A stretch of DNA of 64,000 nucleotides, taken from Candidatus Nitrosopumilus sediminis. GTDB taxonomy: Archaea > Thermoproteota > Nitrososphaeria > Nitrososphaerales > Nitrosopumilaceae. Below are positions 19,201 through 27,993 of this stretch, piece by piece. The notes below the pieces were generated by a model, which worked only from the letters and a program-made list of their open reading frames with translations, was not told the DNA's origin and did no database searches. Made by a program: the position numbers and the translations under genes. Position 1 is the stretch's first letter. Each line of letters begins with the position of its first letter. The stretch covers positions 1,426,001 to 1,490,000 of the forward strand of contig NC_018656.1 of the NCBI RefSeq assembly GCF_000299395.1, in the 5' to 3' direction.

Positions 19201-22200
19201 TTCATCTGTTGATGTTAATGAGGTGACAATTACATTTACCCCATTAGTCTCAAAGGCAGCAACTACTGCATCAATACTTGCTTTTAATGGCGTATGAGGC
19301 ACCATACTATCAATTTCTAATAATAAATCGGGTGTTTCAGTGCTAGTGCCAGGAAGTGAGTAATAGTATGTAGCATCATTCACTTCATATGGAATTCCAG
19401 AGCCTGAACCTGATCCAGTAGATTCCCATTCGTCACATAATGCATCTTTGTCAGTATCAGTAGTACAACTTATAGATAAAATACCAATTCCGGCATCAGC
19501 AGTTATAGAAGTTACACCACCTCCAGAATTTGATGCTCCAGCATTAGAGCCTAATGTAACACTTTTTGTTGGAGATAGAAGAGATGCATCATAGTTTGCA
19601 TCTCCATCAAAATCTGCAGTTACTTCAATAGTATAAGATTCTCCAGATCCCGTAGTTCCAATTGTATCATAGTTTCCTTCACCTAAGAAAAAGTCTTCAT
19701 CTGAAGTATATACTCTAGAATCTTTGGCACCTAGATCATCATCAGAATCAAAAATGGATGTATCTGCACTATTGACAAGATCAATTTTTGAAATACCAAT
19801 AGTACCTGTACCCGAAACACTTGTAATTTCTATTCTAGAAATACCGGAATTTCCTTCTAAAGTAAATTTACCGTCATTAAGATTTTGTCCATTTGCAATT
19901 GTGTTAAGTTGCATGCCTGGACCAGTCACAAGGAATTCAACTTCATTATTACCCATATCAGTCAAAGTCAATACAACAAAACGAGGATTCGAATCAAACA
20001 TTAGTACGTCATCAGTATCAAGACGTAATATTTTATCCAAGGTTACTTCAAAGTTTCCGGAAATTTCAATTGGATGAGAAACAGAAATTGCAGTTTCATC
20101 GTCAATAATCACAGAAGCTTCTGGATTATTTTCAGGATTATTTGAAATTACTGGAGTTAATGTAAGTTGTTTATCACCCAAACCTTCTGGTGGATTTAAT
20201 GAAGTGTCAAATAATGTACCTGTGACAGTAATAGAAGTTCCAGCTGGAACTGAAGCAATGTCATCTAGAGTTATTTCAGTACTATGAGATATTGTAGTGT
20301 AATCATCATTGATGGTTGATGCGCTTTCATAAAATTGAACTGTAGGTATATCCTCAAAGTCATCGACAAATAGTGCATCAATTGATAGAGTGACGCCAGA
20401 TGGTGCAGTTAACAAATGAGTTCTGGCAGTTTCAGAGAATGTGCCATCCAATGCAACTAGTGAGAATGGGAATTCACCCTGGCCAGTATTGCCAAATGTT
20501 ACTGTGGCACCTGGAATCACAGGGTTTGAGTCATAAAAAGTATCAACTACACTTCCAGATTTAGTGACTTCCAGTCCCCAAATTTGACCATCTGCAATAT
20601 CAGGACTAGTCATAATAATTTGGGTTGGATGTTTTGTAATTGTTACATCTTGAGAGTCACTTGTTGCATATAGTGGATTCTCAACAAGTTCTGCAAAAAT
20701 TGTTTGAATTGTAGTTGAGGTTTCTTTTGAAAATGCATGAGTTGCTTCCCATACAAATCCTGCATCTGGATCTGTTCCAGTAATTGGAACGATTACATCA
20801 ATTGCATCAGTACCAAATGTTGCATTAACATGCTCTCCAGGTAAGAATCCATAAACAGTACCCGTAACTGTTAGGGATTCATCCCACTTTGGTGTGGTGT
20901 TTGTAATTTCATCTAAGAAAATTTCGGAAACAATAAAGTCATTTGAAGAAGAATCAGTATCGACATCAGCAGGATCGGTTGGATCTTCTGGTGAGATGTT
21001 ACTTCCATCATCAGCAGTACATGTAACAGTTGTAATTCCTAAACCAAATGTTACTTGGACTAGGTTTTGTCCTCCTGCTACATCAAGATGAGTTACTGTG
21101 TCTTCATCTACACATGTTACAAGAGGCAGAGTGGTTCTTGGCAAATCAGATGCAGTTGCATTAAACTGGAAATTTCCTTGCTGTAATTCATCTGCTTCTA
21201 CCCTATCAGCACCATGAATTTTAAATATAAGTACAGGTGGAGTAGTGTCTCTAACAATTACAGTTCTAGAATCCTGAGATGTGTTACCAGCTGGATCAAT
21301 TGCGGTGTATGTTACTGTCAATGTAGCAGGAAATTCAGTGATAATGTCTACCGAGTCATCAGTAAGCGAAGTGACAATTCCTAAATTATCAGTAGCAGTA
21401 GCTCCTGCATCAGTATATGGAGTTCCTGCTTCATATGGATCATTTGGATCGACATTTACTGTAATTACTGGAGGTGTTGTATCTACATCAATATCAACTA
21501 CATCCACAGTTGCAGTATTTCCTGCCAAGTCAGTTACTAGTGCTCCAAGGAATGTTTGATCAGGGTTATCATTTGTGAATAATTCATCTGCCTGACAGTC
21601 AAGAACACCAGATATTACATCTGAACAAGTAAATGTCACAGTTGGATTAGTCACATACCAATTATTACCTAAAACATCAGTAAGTCCATCAGGAGTTGGA
21701 ATATTAGCTGTAATGGTTGGAGCAGTCAAATCAATGTTGATGTCATTAATGGTTGCATCAGCAGAGTTTCCTGCAAGGTCAGTAACTGTTCCTGTTGCAG
21801 ATTGTGCTGCACCTTCAGTTGATAGTACATCATCAGCAAAGTCAGATGCTGCTGCATCGATTCCAGATAGGGCATCTGCTGCAGAATAAGTAACAGTTAC
21901 TGTTGCATTGTTCCATCCGTTTGTATTAGCTTCACTGCCAGCTGCTCTTGCTGCTGTAATGGTTGGAGCAGTCAAATCAATGTTGATGTCATTAATGGTT
22001 GCATCAGCAGAGTTTCCTGCATTATCAACACATGTTCCTGTTGCAGATTGTCCTGCTCCTTCAGTTGATAGTACATCATAAGATAGATCAGATGCTGTTG
22101 CATTCACACCAGAATCATTATCAGTACAAGTGTAAGTAATAGTAATTGCTGCATTGTTCCATCCGTTTGCATTGGCTTCACTGCCAGCTGCTCTTGCTGC

Positions 22201-23067
22201 TGTAATGGTTGGAGGAGTTGTATCACCTAACGTAACAACAAAGGAATGAGTTGATGTATTATCAGATTCTTCAGACTCTACAACATCATTATTGTAATCA
22301 GCAGTTGCAGTATTGATATATCCTTGCGCTACACTCAATGTCAAAGTTCGTGTTGCAACAAATGATTCACCAGGAGTCAATGAAGGTACGGTGAATAATG
22401 TTGCAGGAGTGCCAGGTGTTTCTCCACCTATTTTAAACATCAAAGTTGATTCTGGTGATGTTCCTGTTCCGGTATTAGTAACAGTTGTAGTAAATGTCAT
22501 AAGATCAGCTGTAGTAGGTTCTGCAGGAGAATGTGTCATAGCAGAGACTACAAGATTTGGATAAGTATCATATTCGACAACATATGAAAGAGAATGGTGG
22601 TTGTGATCATCATCTGATACATCGTTCCATTTTTTAGCACCAAAAGCGTTAAGTTCCGCATGATTTTCTGTCGTGCCACCGTTTGGTTCGCCAGCTAACC
22701 AATTAGTGTAAGAGAGAGGTTCTCCAGTTACCCACACAAATGTTCCTTCAAAGGATACATCTGTTAATCCAATATAAGCTCGATCACTGCCAACAAGTAG
22801 GTCAACACAGTCCTGTTCTGCTTGACTTGTTATGGTAACTAAATGTCCAGGTATTGAAATGGAATTAATTGTAAATGACAATGCTTGGGCTTCAGCATTT
22901 GCATTTGACCATGATTTGATCGTATTTGATATTGGTAAAAATTCATAATAATTACCAGTAGCAGCACATTGAGTTGGAGCAGCATAAGCAGTAGTAGCTG
23001 AAAATGTAAATAAAATTGCTATAGATAAAGTAACATACATAGTTAACTTACTTGTACTACCCACCAT
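16225..23067 (-). CDS. Giant secreted lectin / Ig / LamG / metzincin metalloprotease
   Basis: 2280 residues with a signal peptide (1-29). In order: a C-type lectin-like domain (about 35-170; W-V-T-G-E-P and N-W-x-x-G-E-P-N-G), a CARDB-like domain (about 172-280), at least three near-identical Ig-like repeats of 82 residues (280-540), HYR-type modules, a thrombospondin-3-like acidic turn (D-K-D-A-L-C-D-E-W, near 1205), two LamG-like domains (about 1360-1550 and 1575-1760), and a metzincin zinc site H-E-I-G-H-M-L-N-L-Q-H near 1958-1968 with a Met-turn S-I-M-G-Y near 1995. The whole looks like an adhesive, glycan-binding extracellular protease. A TATA box 24-33 bp before the ATG implies a leaderless message. 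The substrate is unknown. Confidence 0.85.
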   Translation of the reverse strand: MVGSTSKLTMYVTLSIAILFTFSATTAYAAPTQCAATGNYYEFLPISNTIKSWSNANAEAQALSFTINSISIPGHLVTITSQAEQDCVDLLVGSDRAYIGLTDVSFEGTFVWVTGEPLSYTNWLAGEPNGGTTENHAELNAFGAKKWNDVSDDDHNHHSLSYVVEYDTYPNLVVSAMTHSPAEPTTADLMTFTTTVTNTGTGTSPESTLMFKIGGETPGTPATLFTVPSLTPGESFVATRTLTLSVAQGYINTATADYNNDVVESEESDNTSTHSFVVTLGDTTPPTITAARAAGSEANANGWNNAAITITYTCTDNDSGVNATASDLSYDVLSTEGAGQSATGTCVDNAGNSADATINDINIDLTAPTITAARAAGSEANTNGWNNATVTVTYSAADALSGIDAAASDFADDVLSTEGAAQSATGTVTDLAGNSADATINDINIDLTAPTITANIPTPDGLTDVLGNNWYVTNPTVTFTCSDVISGVLDCQADELFTNDNPDQTFLGALVTDLAGNTATVDVVDIDVDTTPPVITVNVDPNDPYEAGTPYTDAGATATDNLGIVTSLTDDSVDIITEFPATLTVTYTAIDPAGNTSQDSRTVIVRDTTPPVLIFKIHGADRVEADELQQGNFQFNATASDLPRTTLPLVTCVDEDTVTHLDVAGGQNLVQVTFGLGITTVTCTADDGSNISPEDPTDPADVDTDSSSNDFIVSEIFLDEITNTTPKWDESLTVTGTVYGFLPGEHVNATFGTDAIDVIVPITGTDPDAGFVWEATHAFSKETSTTIQTIFAELVENPLYATSDSQDVTITKHPTQIIMTSPDIADGQIWGLEVTKSGSVVDTFYDSNPVIPGATVTFGNTGQGEFPFSLVALDGTFSETARTHLLTAPSGVTLSIDALFVDDFEDIPTVQFYESASTINDDYTTISHSTEITLDDIASVPAGTSITVTGTLFDTSLNPPEGLGDKQLTLTPVISNNPENNPEASVIIDDETAISVSHPIEISGNFEVTLDKILRLDTDDVLMFDSNPRFVVLTLTDMGNNEVEFLVTGPGMQLNTIANGQNLNDGKFTLEGNSGISRIEITSVSGTGTIGISKIDLVNSADTSIFDSDDDLGAKDSRVYTSDEDFFLGEGNYDTIGTTGSGESYTIEVTADFDGDANYDASLLSPTKSVTLGSNAGASNSGGGVTSITADAGIGILSISCTTDTDKDALCDEWESTGSGSGSGIPYEVNDATYYYSLPGTSTETPDLLLEIDSMVPHTPLKASIDAVVAAFETNGVNVIVTSLTSTDETIPHKDLLNVWKDDDNDFTNDFNSIKSRFFGDSTERVILGGTQSQNFGTQQLLLSFDGDVLDHSGNNNNDNDVVGSTTFVPGIDARAFNFDGSTIINQGSISSWPQLHDGSSYSLTFWIKSSDISNTPVILDTSNGGSKSAVGVTLFTRADGKINFQVTNGAGTGFVFSLISPPGAFKDDGEWHHYALTFDDSLPSNNAKLYVDGIQQDQRTALEAPSSSSQNKILTIGGLTGSNKLIGDMDDFRIYDHALDGNQLVNIFNSAVPDPITGYLFENESLIEDGFGENDGDVSGSMIFVDGIDGNAFGFDKSTVINQGTSSTWKLLNGDSPFSISAWIKSSDISNTPVLFDTSNGGSKSAVGMTLFTRADGKINFQVTNGAGTGFVTSLVSSPGAFKDDGEWHHYVVTWDNTLASDNAKLYVDNELVQVKSKSETASVSDHKKLLTIGGLTGSNKLIGDMDDVGIYDFALDDDQISALTETDTLLNSIVRISGITLTTPPNSATSPADSTEGTLTLNLKVTTAEPSTLSEDPFRVATVSGTDLTFDTPKVSTAITLEPNVHSLTVTVPYSTTGIVTDGDIGTITIPLKSSSFITDVQTSVGSPKTSTTLLDAKAQAYRYVMFVHSIGGSSGQAELRGNDAIVALGDGFSDSVVGHEGSIGSQSEQSGTLMHEIGHMLNLQHGGPRYLLSDPNTTLNTAAQNCVPIQDSIMGYTGQFSTYKGTDWNLDFASESGVTLNENTLTPGVTLTQTGNIVWATPSTDLQTFLKGPADGTSLDWNGDGVIDVSDTSASYDLNDYGISGCKASPGTVFEAHDEWSNLDFDFRQGPTGQFDGGELTSKLFKQQVLATLVTDIIPPLKLDGSDEINAGSTLPLKFTLHENTIEADSFVADNISAIVVKEGCLTAADGCPDGIYENLGFFTYQETSQQYHLNWNTDKDEVGIFGIKYVLPNPGADPEFITLIDSSNPIFFRVNGELVSISFESIDNIVKGKGKE
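17998..18200 (-). repeat. LamG-domain coding repeat (partner at about 18649-18851)
   Basis: About 200 bp are highly similar, with long identical stretches, to DNA 651 bp to the right within the same gene (offset 217 codons). It encodes the core of the two LamG-like domains. The near identity at DNA level suggests recent duplication or gene conversion. Confidence 0.7.
21707..21775 (-). repeat. Ig-domain coding repeat (identical copy at 21953-22021)
   Basis: A 69-bp stretch is identical to 21953-22021 (offset 246 bp, 82 codons) inside the giant secreted-protein gene. Flanking parts of the 82-residue unit are also very similar, including a third, more diverged unit around 22160-22210. Confidence 0.75.
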
Positions 23068-23090
23068 ACTTGCATAATTTCATAATAGCG

Positions 23091-23100
23091 TATATTATAA
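23091..23100 (-). promoter_or_regulatory. TATA box of the giant secreted-protein gene
   Basis: On the minus strand TTATAATATA lies 24-33 bp upstream of the ATG at 23067, the expected position for a leaderless archaeal message. No ribosome-binding sequence precedes the ATG. Confidence 0.55.
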
Positions 23101-23130
23101 ACATGATCTTGTAATACGAAAAGATTACAG

Positions 23131-23149
23131 TGATCCGATCATCGGATCA
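23131..23149. promoter_or_regulatory. Perfect 19-bp palindrome between rmlA and the giant protein gene
   Basis: TGATCCGATCATCGGATCA is a perfect inverted repeat of two 9-bp arms around one base. It sits 31 bp upstream of the TATA box of the giant gene and 37 bp after the rmlA stop. It may be an operator or a terminator hairpin. No T-run follows closely on the minus strand, which favours a binding site slightly. Confidence 0.45.
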
Positions 23150-23185
23150 AGAATTATAAAATTTTGAACAATTAGAAAATAATTT

Positions 23186-24255
23186 CTAAAGTTTCAGATG
23201 AGAACGTTCACCTAACAAAAATTCGTGTTTCTTTGGTGTGTCATTATCCTCAATTTCAGAACCATGTGCAATTATGCTTGATGTCAAATCGGCTTTAGAG
23301 TCAATTATACAATCAGACATTATGATAGAGTTTTCAACATTACAGTTTTTTAAAGTGCAGTTATCACCTACTGAGACATACGGTCCAATGCGTGCAGCAG
23401 GACCAATAGAGCAGTTTTGTCCAATAATCACAGGGCCAACAATCACAGAGTCACTTGAGATTTTTGTTCCCTTGCCAATCACGATATTGTCTTTGATTTC
23501 TGCATCTGAGTCAATTAGAAATTGATTCTCAGTTCCAATCGAGTCAAGTACTAGCTTGTTTGCATGAATAATATCCTCAGGTGTACCAGTATCTTTCCAC
23601 CAACCAGTAACAGTATCATATTCGATCTTGTTTCCACCATCCATAAGTAGTTGCAGTGCTTCTGTGATCTCAAGTTCCCCTCTCCATGAGGGCTTGAGTC
23701 TGTCAATTATTTCAAAAATCTTGGGGGTAAGAAAGTAAATTCCAATTACTGCCAGATTTGATGGTGGGTCTTTTGGCTTTTCCATAATTTTTTTATTTTG
23801 CCTGGTTCACTGTCAAGTTCTGCAATACCAAACCTTTGAGGATCGTCTACCTCACATAATAAAATCATTGCATCAGTATCTGAATTTTTGAATTTTTTTG
23901 TATAATCAGTAAGATCTTTTCTTAATACATTATCGCCAAGATAAACAATGAATTTTTCATTTCCGATAAAGTCTTTGCACAATCTAATTGCATGTGAGAT
24001 TCCTTTAGGTGCATCCTGGTAAATATAAGAAATCTTTACGCCAAGTTCTGAGCCATCCCCATAGTATTCCTTTACTTTTTCTGGATACACGTCACCAATA
24101 ATAATTCCAATCTCTGTAACTCCTGCTTTTTTCAGATCCTCTAAGGCATATTGTGACATTGGTTTGTTGGCAATTGGCAGTAATTGTTTTGGTCCTGTAT
24201 GAGTGAGCGGTCGTAATCTTGTGCCATGTCCCCCATGCAGAATAATTCCTTTCAA
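23186..24255 (-). pseudogene. rmlA: Glucose-1-phosphate thymidylyltransferase (RmlA, long archaeal form), frameshifted
   Basis: The N-terminal part (TTG start at 24255) has the nucleotidyltransferase signature G-G-H-G-T-R-L-R-P-L-T and Y-L-G-D-N-V. The C-terminal part (frame ending at 23186) has E-K-P-K-D-P-P, W-K-D-T-G-T-P-E-D and left-handed beta-helix hexapeptides (I-G-K-G-T-K-I, V-I-I-G-Q-N-C-S-I-G). The two frames meet at a seven-T run (seven A on the coding strand, 23788-23794). One extra A would give G-K-I-K-K-I-M-E-K-P and a protein of about 356 residues, the usual length. The same in-phase A_AAA_AAA heptamer breaks the epimerase gene at 6654. It is last in the rmlC-B-D-A run and makes dTDP-glucose for rhamnose synthesis. 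It could be a sequencing artefact. Confidence 0.85.
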
Positions 24256-24291
24256 TTTGTTAAATCACTGATTTGTGTAATATAAAACAGA

Positions 24292-25164
24292 TCATAAATT
24301 AGAAAATAAAATATCTAGGCTTTGCTGAATTGTTTGGGGCTTTTCATTTAGTAGTTCTGATGCAAGTGAGACATCAAGTGATGAGTCCTTTGGCCTTTGC
24401 GCCTTCCAGCTCATCTCAGACATACTTGCAGGTTTTAGGTATTTTTTATCTAGGTTTAGCTTTTCTGCTATCATCTCAGCAAGATTGTATCTAGAGATAG
24501 ATGATGCACCAGCTGTATGAAATATCCCAACAATTTGCTTTGTTGCTATCTCTATTAGCATTTTTGATAAATTTGGAACAAATGTAGGTGATGTTATTTG
24601 ATCAACTAGTACTGGAATGTCTTTGTTTGATTCTAGACTTTCCTTTACCCAAATTGGGAATGATTTTTTTGTTTTATGCAATCCAAACGGCGTACTGGTT
24701 CTTGCTATTGCATATGGAGATGCAAGTTTGTTTAGTGTAAGCTCGCCGGCAAGTTTTGATTTTCCATAATATCCAAGCGGGTTTGGCGTATCAGATTCTT
24801 TTTTCATTCCCGTCTTGCCATCAAATACATAGTCAGTTGAGACATAAACAAAGAAAGCCTTTTGTTTTGCTGCCTGTCTTGCTAGAATTTCAGTTGCATC
24901 TGCATTTATCTTCATGGCAAGATCTGGTTGTTCTTCACATTGATCTACTCCAGTCATTGCGGCAAGATGAATAATAGAATCTGGGTTGATTTTTGTAATC
25001 GTATCAATTATTTCATTTTGATTAGTCAGATCTAGATTTACCAGAGTGCCATTGTCTGGTTTTGAGTTGTGATAACAGGAAAACACCTCATGGTTTAGTT
25101 CAGACAGATCCTTTACTATTTGAGATCCTACAAGTCCAGCAGATCCTGTTACGATAAATCTCAT
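24292..25164 (-). CDS. rmlD: dTDP-4-dehydrorhamnose reductase
   Basis: Rossmann enzyme for the last step of dTDP-L-rhamnose synthesis. M-R-F-I-V-T-G-S-A-G-L-V-G at the N-terminus binds NADPH; V-S-T-D-Y-V-F-D-G and Y-Y-G-K-S-K-L-A-G-E give the Ser/Tyr/Lys catalytic set; R-P-K-D-S-S-L-D near the C-terminus is typical of RmlD. I chose the ATG at 25164 because it begins right at the conserved Rossmann strand and follows the rmlB stop by 2 bp. An upstream ATG at 25182 would add six residues and overlap rmlB. Length is 290 residues, normal for the family. Confidence 0.9.
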   Translation of the reverse strand: MRFIVTGSAGLVGSQIVKDLSELNHEVFSCYHNSKPDNGTLVNLDLTNQNEIIDTITKINPDSIIHLAAMTGVDQCEEQPDLAMKINADATEILARQAAKQKAFFVYVSTDYVFDGKTGMKKESDTPNPLGYYGKSKLAGELTLNKLASPYAIARTSTPFGLHKTKKSFPIWVKESLESNKDIPVLVDQITSPTFVPNLSKMLIEIATKQIVGIFHTAGASSISRYNLAEMIAEKLNLDKKYLKPASMSEMSWKAQRPKDSSLDVSLASELLNEKPQTIQQSLDILFSNL

Positions 25165-25166
25165 CT

Positions 25167-26162
25167 TCAAGACAGTGTCCAAGGTTGTGGATGAAGGGCT
25201 TTCTCATCAACTAATGGCTCCCACCAAGATTTGTTATCCAAGTACCAGTTTACAGTTTGCTCTAAGGCATCATCAAAATTATATTGTGAAGTCCATCCGA
25301 TATCATTTTGAATTTTTGAGCAGTTAATCGAATAACGTTTGTCATGGCCTGGCCGGTCATTTACATACTCTATCAGGTCAGATGACTTGTCAAGAAGACC
25401 TAGAATCTTCTCAACTATCGTCTTGTTTGTGATTTCTTCATATGCAGTGATATTGTAAACCTGGCCTGATTTTCCCCTTGAGATTAGTTGCTCTATTGCA
25501 CTTATATGATCATATACGTAAATCCAGCTTCGAATTTGCTTTCCGTCTCCATATAGTGGTACTTTGAGATCTTTTATTGAGCGAATAATTGTCTTTGGTA
25601 TTAGTTTCTCAGGGAACTGGTAGGGGCCAAAGTTATTTGTGCACCTTGTTGTAATGCAGTCAATTCCATATGTTCTGTGATATGATGCTACCAGATTATC
25701 AGCTGATGCCTTTGTTGCAGCATAGGGATTGCTTGGATTAATAGGCGAATCCTCAGTAAACGATGATTGTCCCAGTGCATCGCCATAGACCTCATCAGTT
25801 GACACATGGATAAACTTCTTGTCATGTTTTCTAGTTGCCTCAAGGATTGAAAACGTTCCTAGAACATTTGTCTCAAGAAAGGGTTTAGGGTTTGCAATGC
25901 TTCTATCAACGTGTGATTCAGCTGCAAAATTTACAACAACATTTGATTCTTTTACAAGGTTGTCAATGACTGACTCGTTTCTAATATCATCTTTGATAAA
26001 TAAGTAGTTCGGATTGTTTGCAACATCATTTAGATTTTCAAGGTTTGAGCCAATTACCAATAGATCAAGATTTGTTAATTTGGAATCAGTATTGTTCTTT
26101 AGAAAATTTCTGATGAATGCACTACCAATAAAGCCTGCACCACCACATACAAGAATTTTCAT
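25167..26162 (-). CDS. rmlB: dTDP-glucose 4,6-dehydratase
   Basis: 331 residues. It shows the NAD motif G-G-A-G-F-I-G (7-13), F-A-A-E-S-H-V-D-R-S-I, the active-site S-T-D-E-V-Y-G with the Asp-Glu pair specific to dehydratases, and Y-A-A-T-K-A-S. It converts dTDP-glucose to dTDP-4-keto-6-deoxyglucose. It sits between rmlC (30 bp upstream) and rmlD (2 bp downstream) in a single operon. The C-terminus (R-P-G-H-D-K-R-Y-S) matches the family. Confidence 0.93.
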   Translation of the reverse strand: MKILVCGGAGFIGSAFIRNFLKNNTDSKLTNLDLLVIGSNLENLNDVANNPNYLFIKDDIRNESVIDNLVKESNVVVNFAAESHVDRSIANPKPFLETNVLGTFSILEATRKHDKKFIHVSTDEVYGDALGQSSFTEDSPINPSNPYAATKASADNLVASYHRTYGIDCITTRCTNNFGPYQFPEKLIPKTIIRSIKDLKVPLYGDGKQIRSWIYVYDHISAIEQLISRGKSGQVYNITAYEEITNKTIVEKILGLLDKSSDLIEYVNDRPGHDKRYSINCSKIQNDIGWTSQYNFDDALEQTVNWYLDNKSWWEPLVDEKALHPQPWTLS

Positions 26163-26192
26163 GCTTTAAAACTTGAAATTTCTTATTTAACT

Positions 26193-26756
26193 CTAGTGTG
26201 ATTGATACGTAAAGTTATTGTCTGCATCTTTGAGTGATGATAACTGTGTGTCTTTCTGAGATAAAATTGGGTTTTCAATTGGCCAGGTAATTTTCAAGTC
26301 TGGATCATTCCATATTATTCCCTTTTCATGTTCTGGGGAATATTCATTATTTACCTTGTAAAGCACATCAGCTGTTTTGCTAATTACACAAAATCCATGT
26401 GCAAATCCTTCAGGTATGTAAAGGGACTTGTGATTGCTCTCCGATAGAATTTCACCAACCCATTTGCCATAAGTTGGGGAATCTTTGCGAATATCAACTG
26501 CAACATCAAAGATTTCTCCCCTTAATGCAGTTACCAGTTTGGATTGTGCCTTTGGGTTTTTTTGGTAGTGCAGTCCACGTAAAACTCCTTGGGATGAATG
26601 CGAGAAATTATCCTGTACGAATCTTGTGACAATTCCATTAGAAATGAAGCTTGATTCTTTAAAACTTTCTAGGAAAAAACCCCTATCATCAGGAAATGAT
26701 TTTGCTTCTATAAGTACCACATCGGGTATGTTTAATCTCTTGAAAGTAAATGGCAC
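26193..26756 (-). CDS. rmlC: dTDP-4-dehydrorhamnose 3,5-epimerase
   Basis: 187 residues, cupin fold. D-D-R-G-F-F-L-E-S-F, F-V-Q-D-N-F-S-H-S, V-L-R-G-L-H-Y-Q (with the catalytic His), V-D-I-R-K-D-S-P-T-Y-G and I-P-E-G-F-A-H-G-F are diagnostic. First gene of the rmlC-B-D-A run and divergent from wecB, with about 135 bp of shared promoter DNA. Confidence 0.93.
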   Translation of the reverse strand: MPFTFKRLNIPDVVLIEAKSFPDDRGFFLESFKESSFISNGIVTRFVQDNFSHSSQGVLRGLHYQKNPKAQSKLVTALRGEIFDVAVDIRKDSPTYGKWVGEILSESNHKSLYIPEGFAHGFCVISKTADVLYKVNNEYSPEHEKGIIWNDPDLKITWPIENPILSQKDTQLSSLKDADNNFTYQSH

Positions 26757-26891
26757 AAATTTTCTGAATCAAAATGTGATAAATGTGTTTGAATGACTTT
26801 TTTTGATTTTACTAGAACAAAAGTTTCATCGTTATATTGACTATGAAAAGGGGAAGTTCTTAAAGGATAGTTATTTCTCGATATGTAGATT

Positions 26892-27965
26892 TTGAAAGTT
26901 GGAATAATACTTGGTACTCGCCCAGAAATTATTAAGATGGCACCAATTATTGGTGAGCTGCGGCGAAAAAAGATTCATCATTTTATCATTCATAGCGGTC
27001 AACACTATTCGTACAATTTGGACAAGGTTTTCTTTGAGCAGTTGTCATTGCCAAAACCCCATTACAAACTGGAAGTGGGATCTGCATCTTCAGGTGAACA
27101 GACTGCACTCATTATTTCACGAGCAGAAAAAATTCTGAAAAAAAATAGACCAGATATTGTATTGGTTCAAGGAGACACCAATACTGTATTGGGTGGAGCA
27201 ATTGCTGCAAAAAAGTTGCACATTCCGGTGGGTCATGTAGAGGCAGGCCTTAGAAGTTATGATGAATCTATGCCAGAAGAATTGAACAGAAGGCTAACAG
27301 ATCACTGTAGTGACTTTTTGTTTGTACCAACAAAAAAAGCTCAAAGCATACTCTTAGGCGAGGGCATTCCAAAAAAGAAAATATTCCTAACAGGAAATAC
27401 AATTGTTGATTCTGTAAAACATAATTTAAAAGAGATTACTAACTTTGATAAATTAAATCTAATTCCAAAAGAATTCTTTTTGGTATCATTGCACAGACAA
27501 GAGAATGTAGATAATCCAAAACGATTCAAAAGTATTGTGGAGGGGTTAAAAAAGATAAAAAAAGAATACAACATGCCAATAATTTTTCCCATACATCCTC
27601 GCTCAAAGAAAATGGCAAAAAAATTGAAAGTTGATTTTAAAGAAATCAATGTAATCGAACCTGTCAATTACTTGCAGTTTTTACATTTGCAAAAAAATTC
27701 CAGACTGGTGTTAACTGATTCTGGTGGAGTTCAAGAGGAATCATGCATTCTAAAAATACCATGTGTCACTCTGCGAGACAATACTGAAAGACCAGAGACG
27801 CTTAAGGTAGGATCAAACCTACTTGCAGGCTCCAATCCAGATAATATTTTGTTGTGTACAAAAAAGATGCTCAGACAGAAAAGGAATTGGAAAAATCCTT
27901 TTGGAGATGGCAAGTCAGCAGCAAAAATTGTTAAAATCATACAAGACAGTGTAAGGTGTGAATAA
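26892..27965 (+). CDS. wecB: UDP-N-acetylglucosamine 2-epimerase (non-hydrolysing)
   Basis: 357 residues with a TTG start at 26892. G-T-R-P-E-I-I-K-M-A-P, V-Q-G-D-T-N-T-V-L-G-G, H-V-E-A-G-L-R-S-Y, P-E-E-L-N-R-R and D-S-G-G-V-Q-E-E are the family motifs. It interconverts UDP-GlcNAc and UDP-ManNAc, precursor of surface glycans. It is transcribed away from the rml operon, and the two glycosyltransferases that follow point towards it, so the block reads as one surface-polysaccharide or glycoprotein locus. Confidence 0.93.
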   Translation: MKVGIILGTRPEIIKMAPIIGELRRKKIHHFIIHSGQHYSYNLDKVFFEQLSLPKPHYKLEVGSASSGEQTALIISRAEKILKKNRPDIVLVQGDTNTVLGGAIAAKKLHIPVGHVEAGLRSYDESMPEELNRRLTDHCSDFLFVPTKKAQSILLGEGIPKKKIFLTGNTIVDSVKHNLKEITNFDKLNLIPKEFFLVSLHRQENVDNPKRFKSIVEGLKKIKKEYNMPIIFPIHPRSKKMAKKLKVDFKEINVIEPVNYLQFLHLQKNSRLVLTDSGGVQEESCILKIPCVTLRDNTERPETLKVGSNLLAGSNPDNILLCTKKMLRQKRNWKNPFGDGKSAAKIVKIIQDSVRCE

Positions 27966-27993
27966 TTTGTTGCAAATAACAAGTGTTCTAATT

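Noticed and set aside
23186-24255. rmlA as two separate functional genes
   Set aside because: The first frame ends with a non-family tail (K-L-W-K-S-Q-K-T) and the second starts in mid-domain (E-K-P-K-D-P-P); only the joined protein matches the family.
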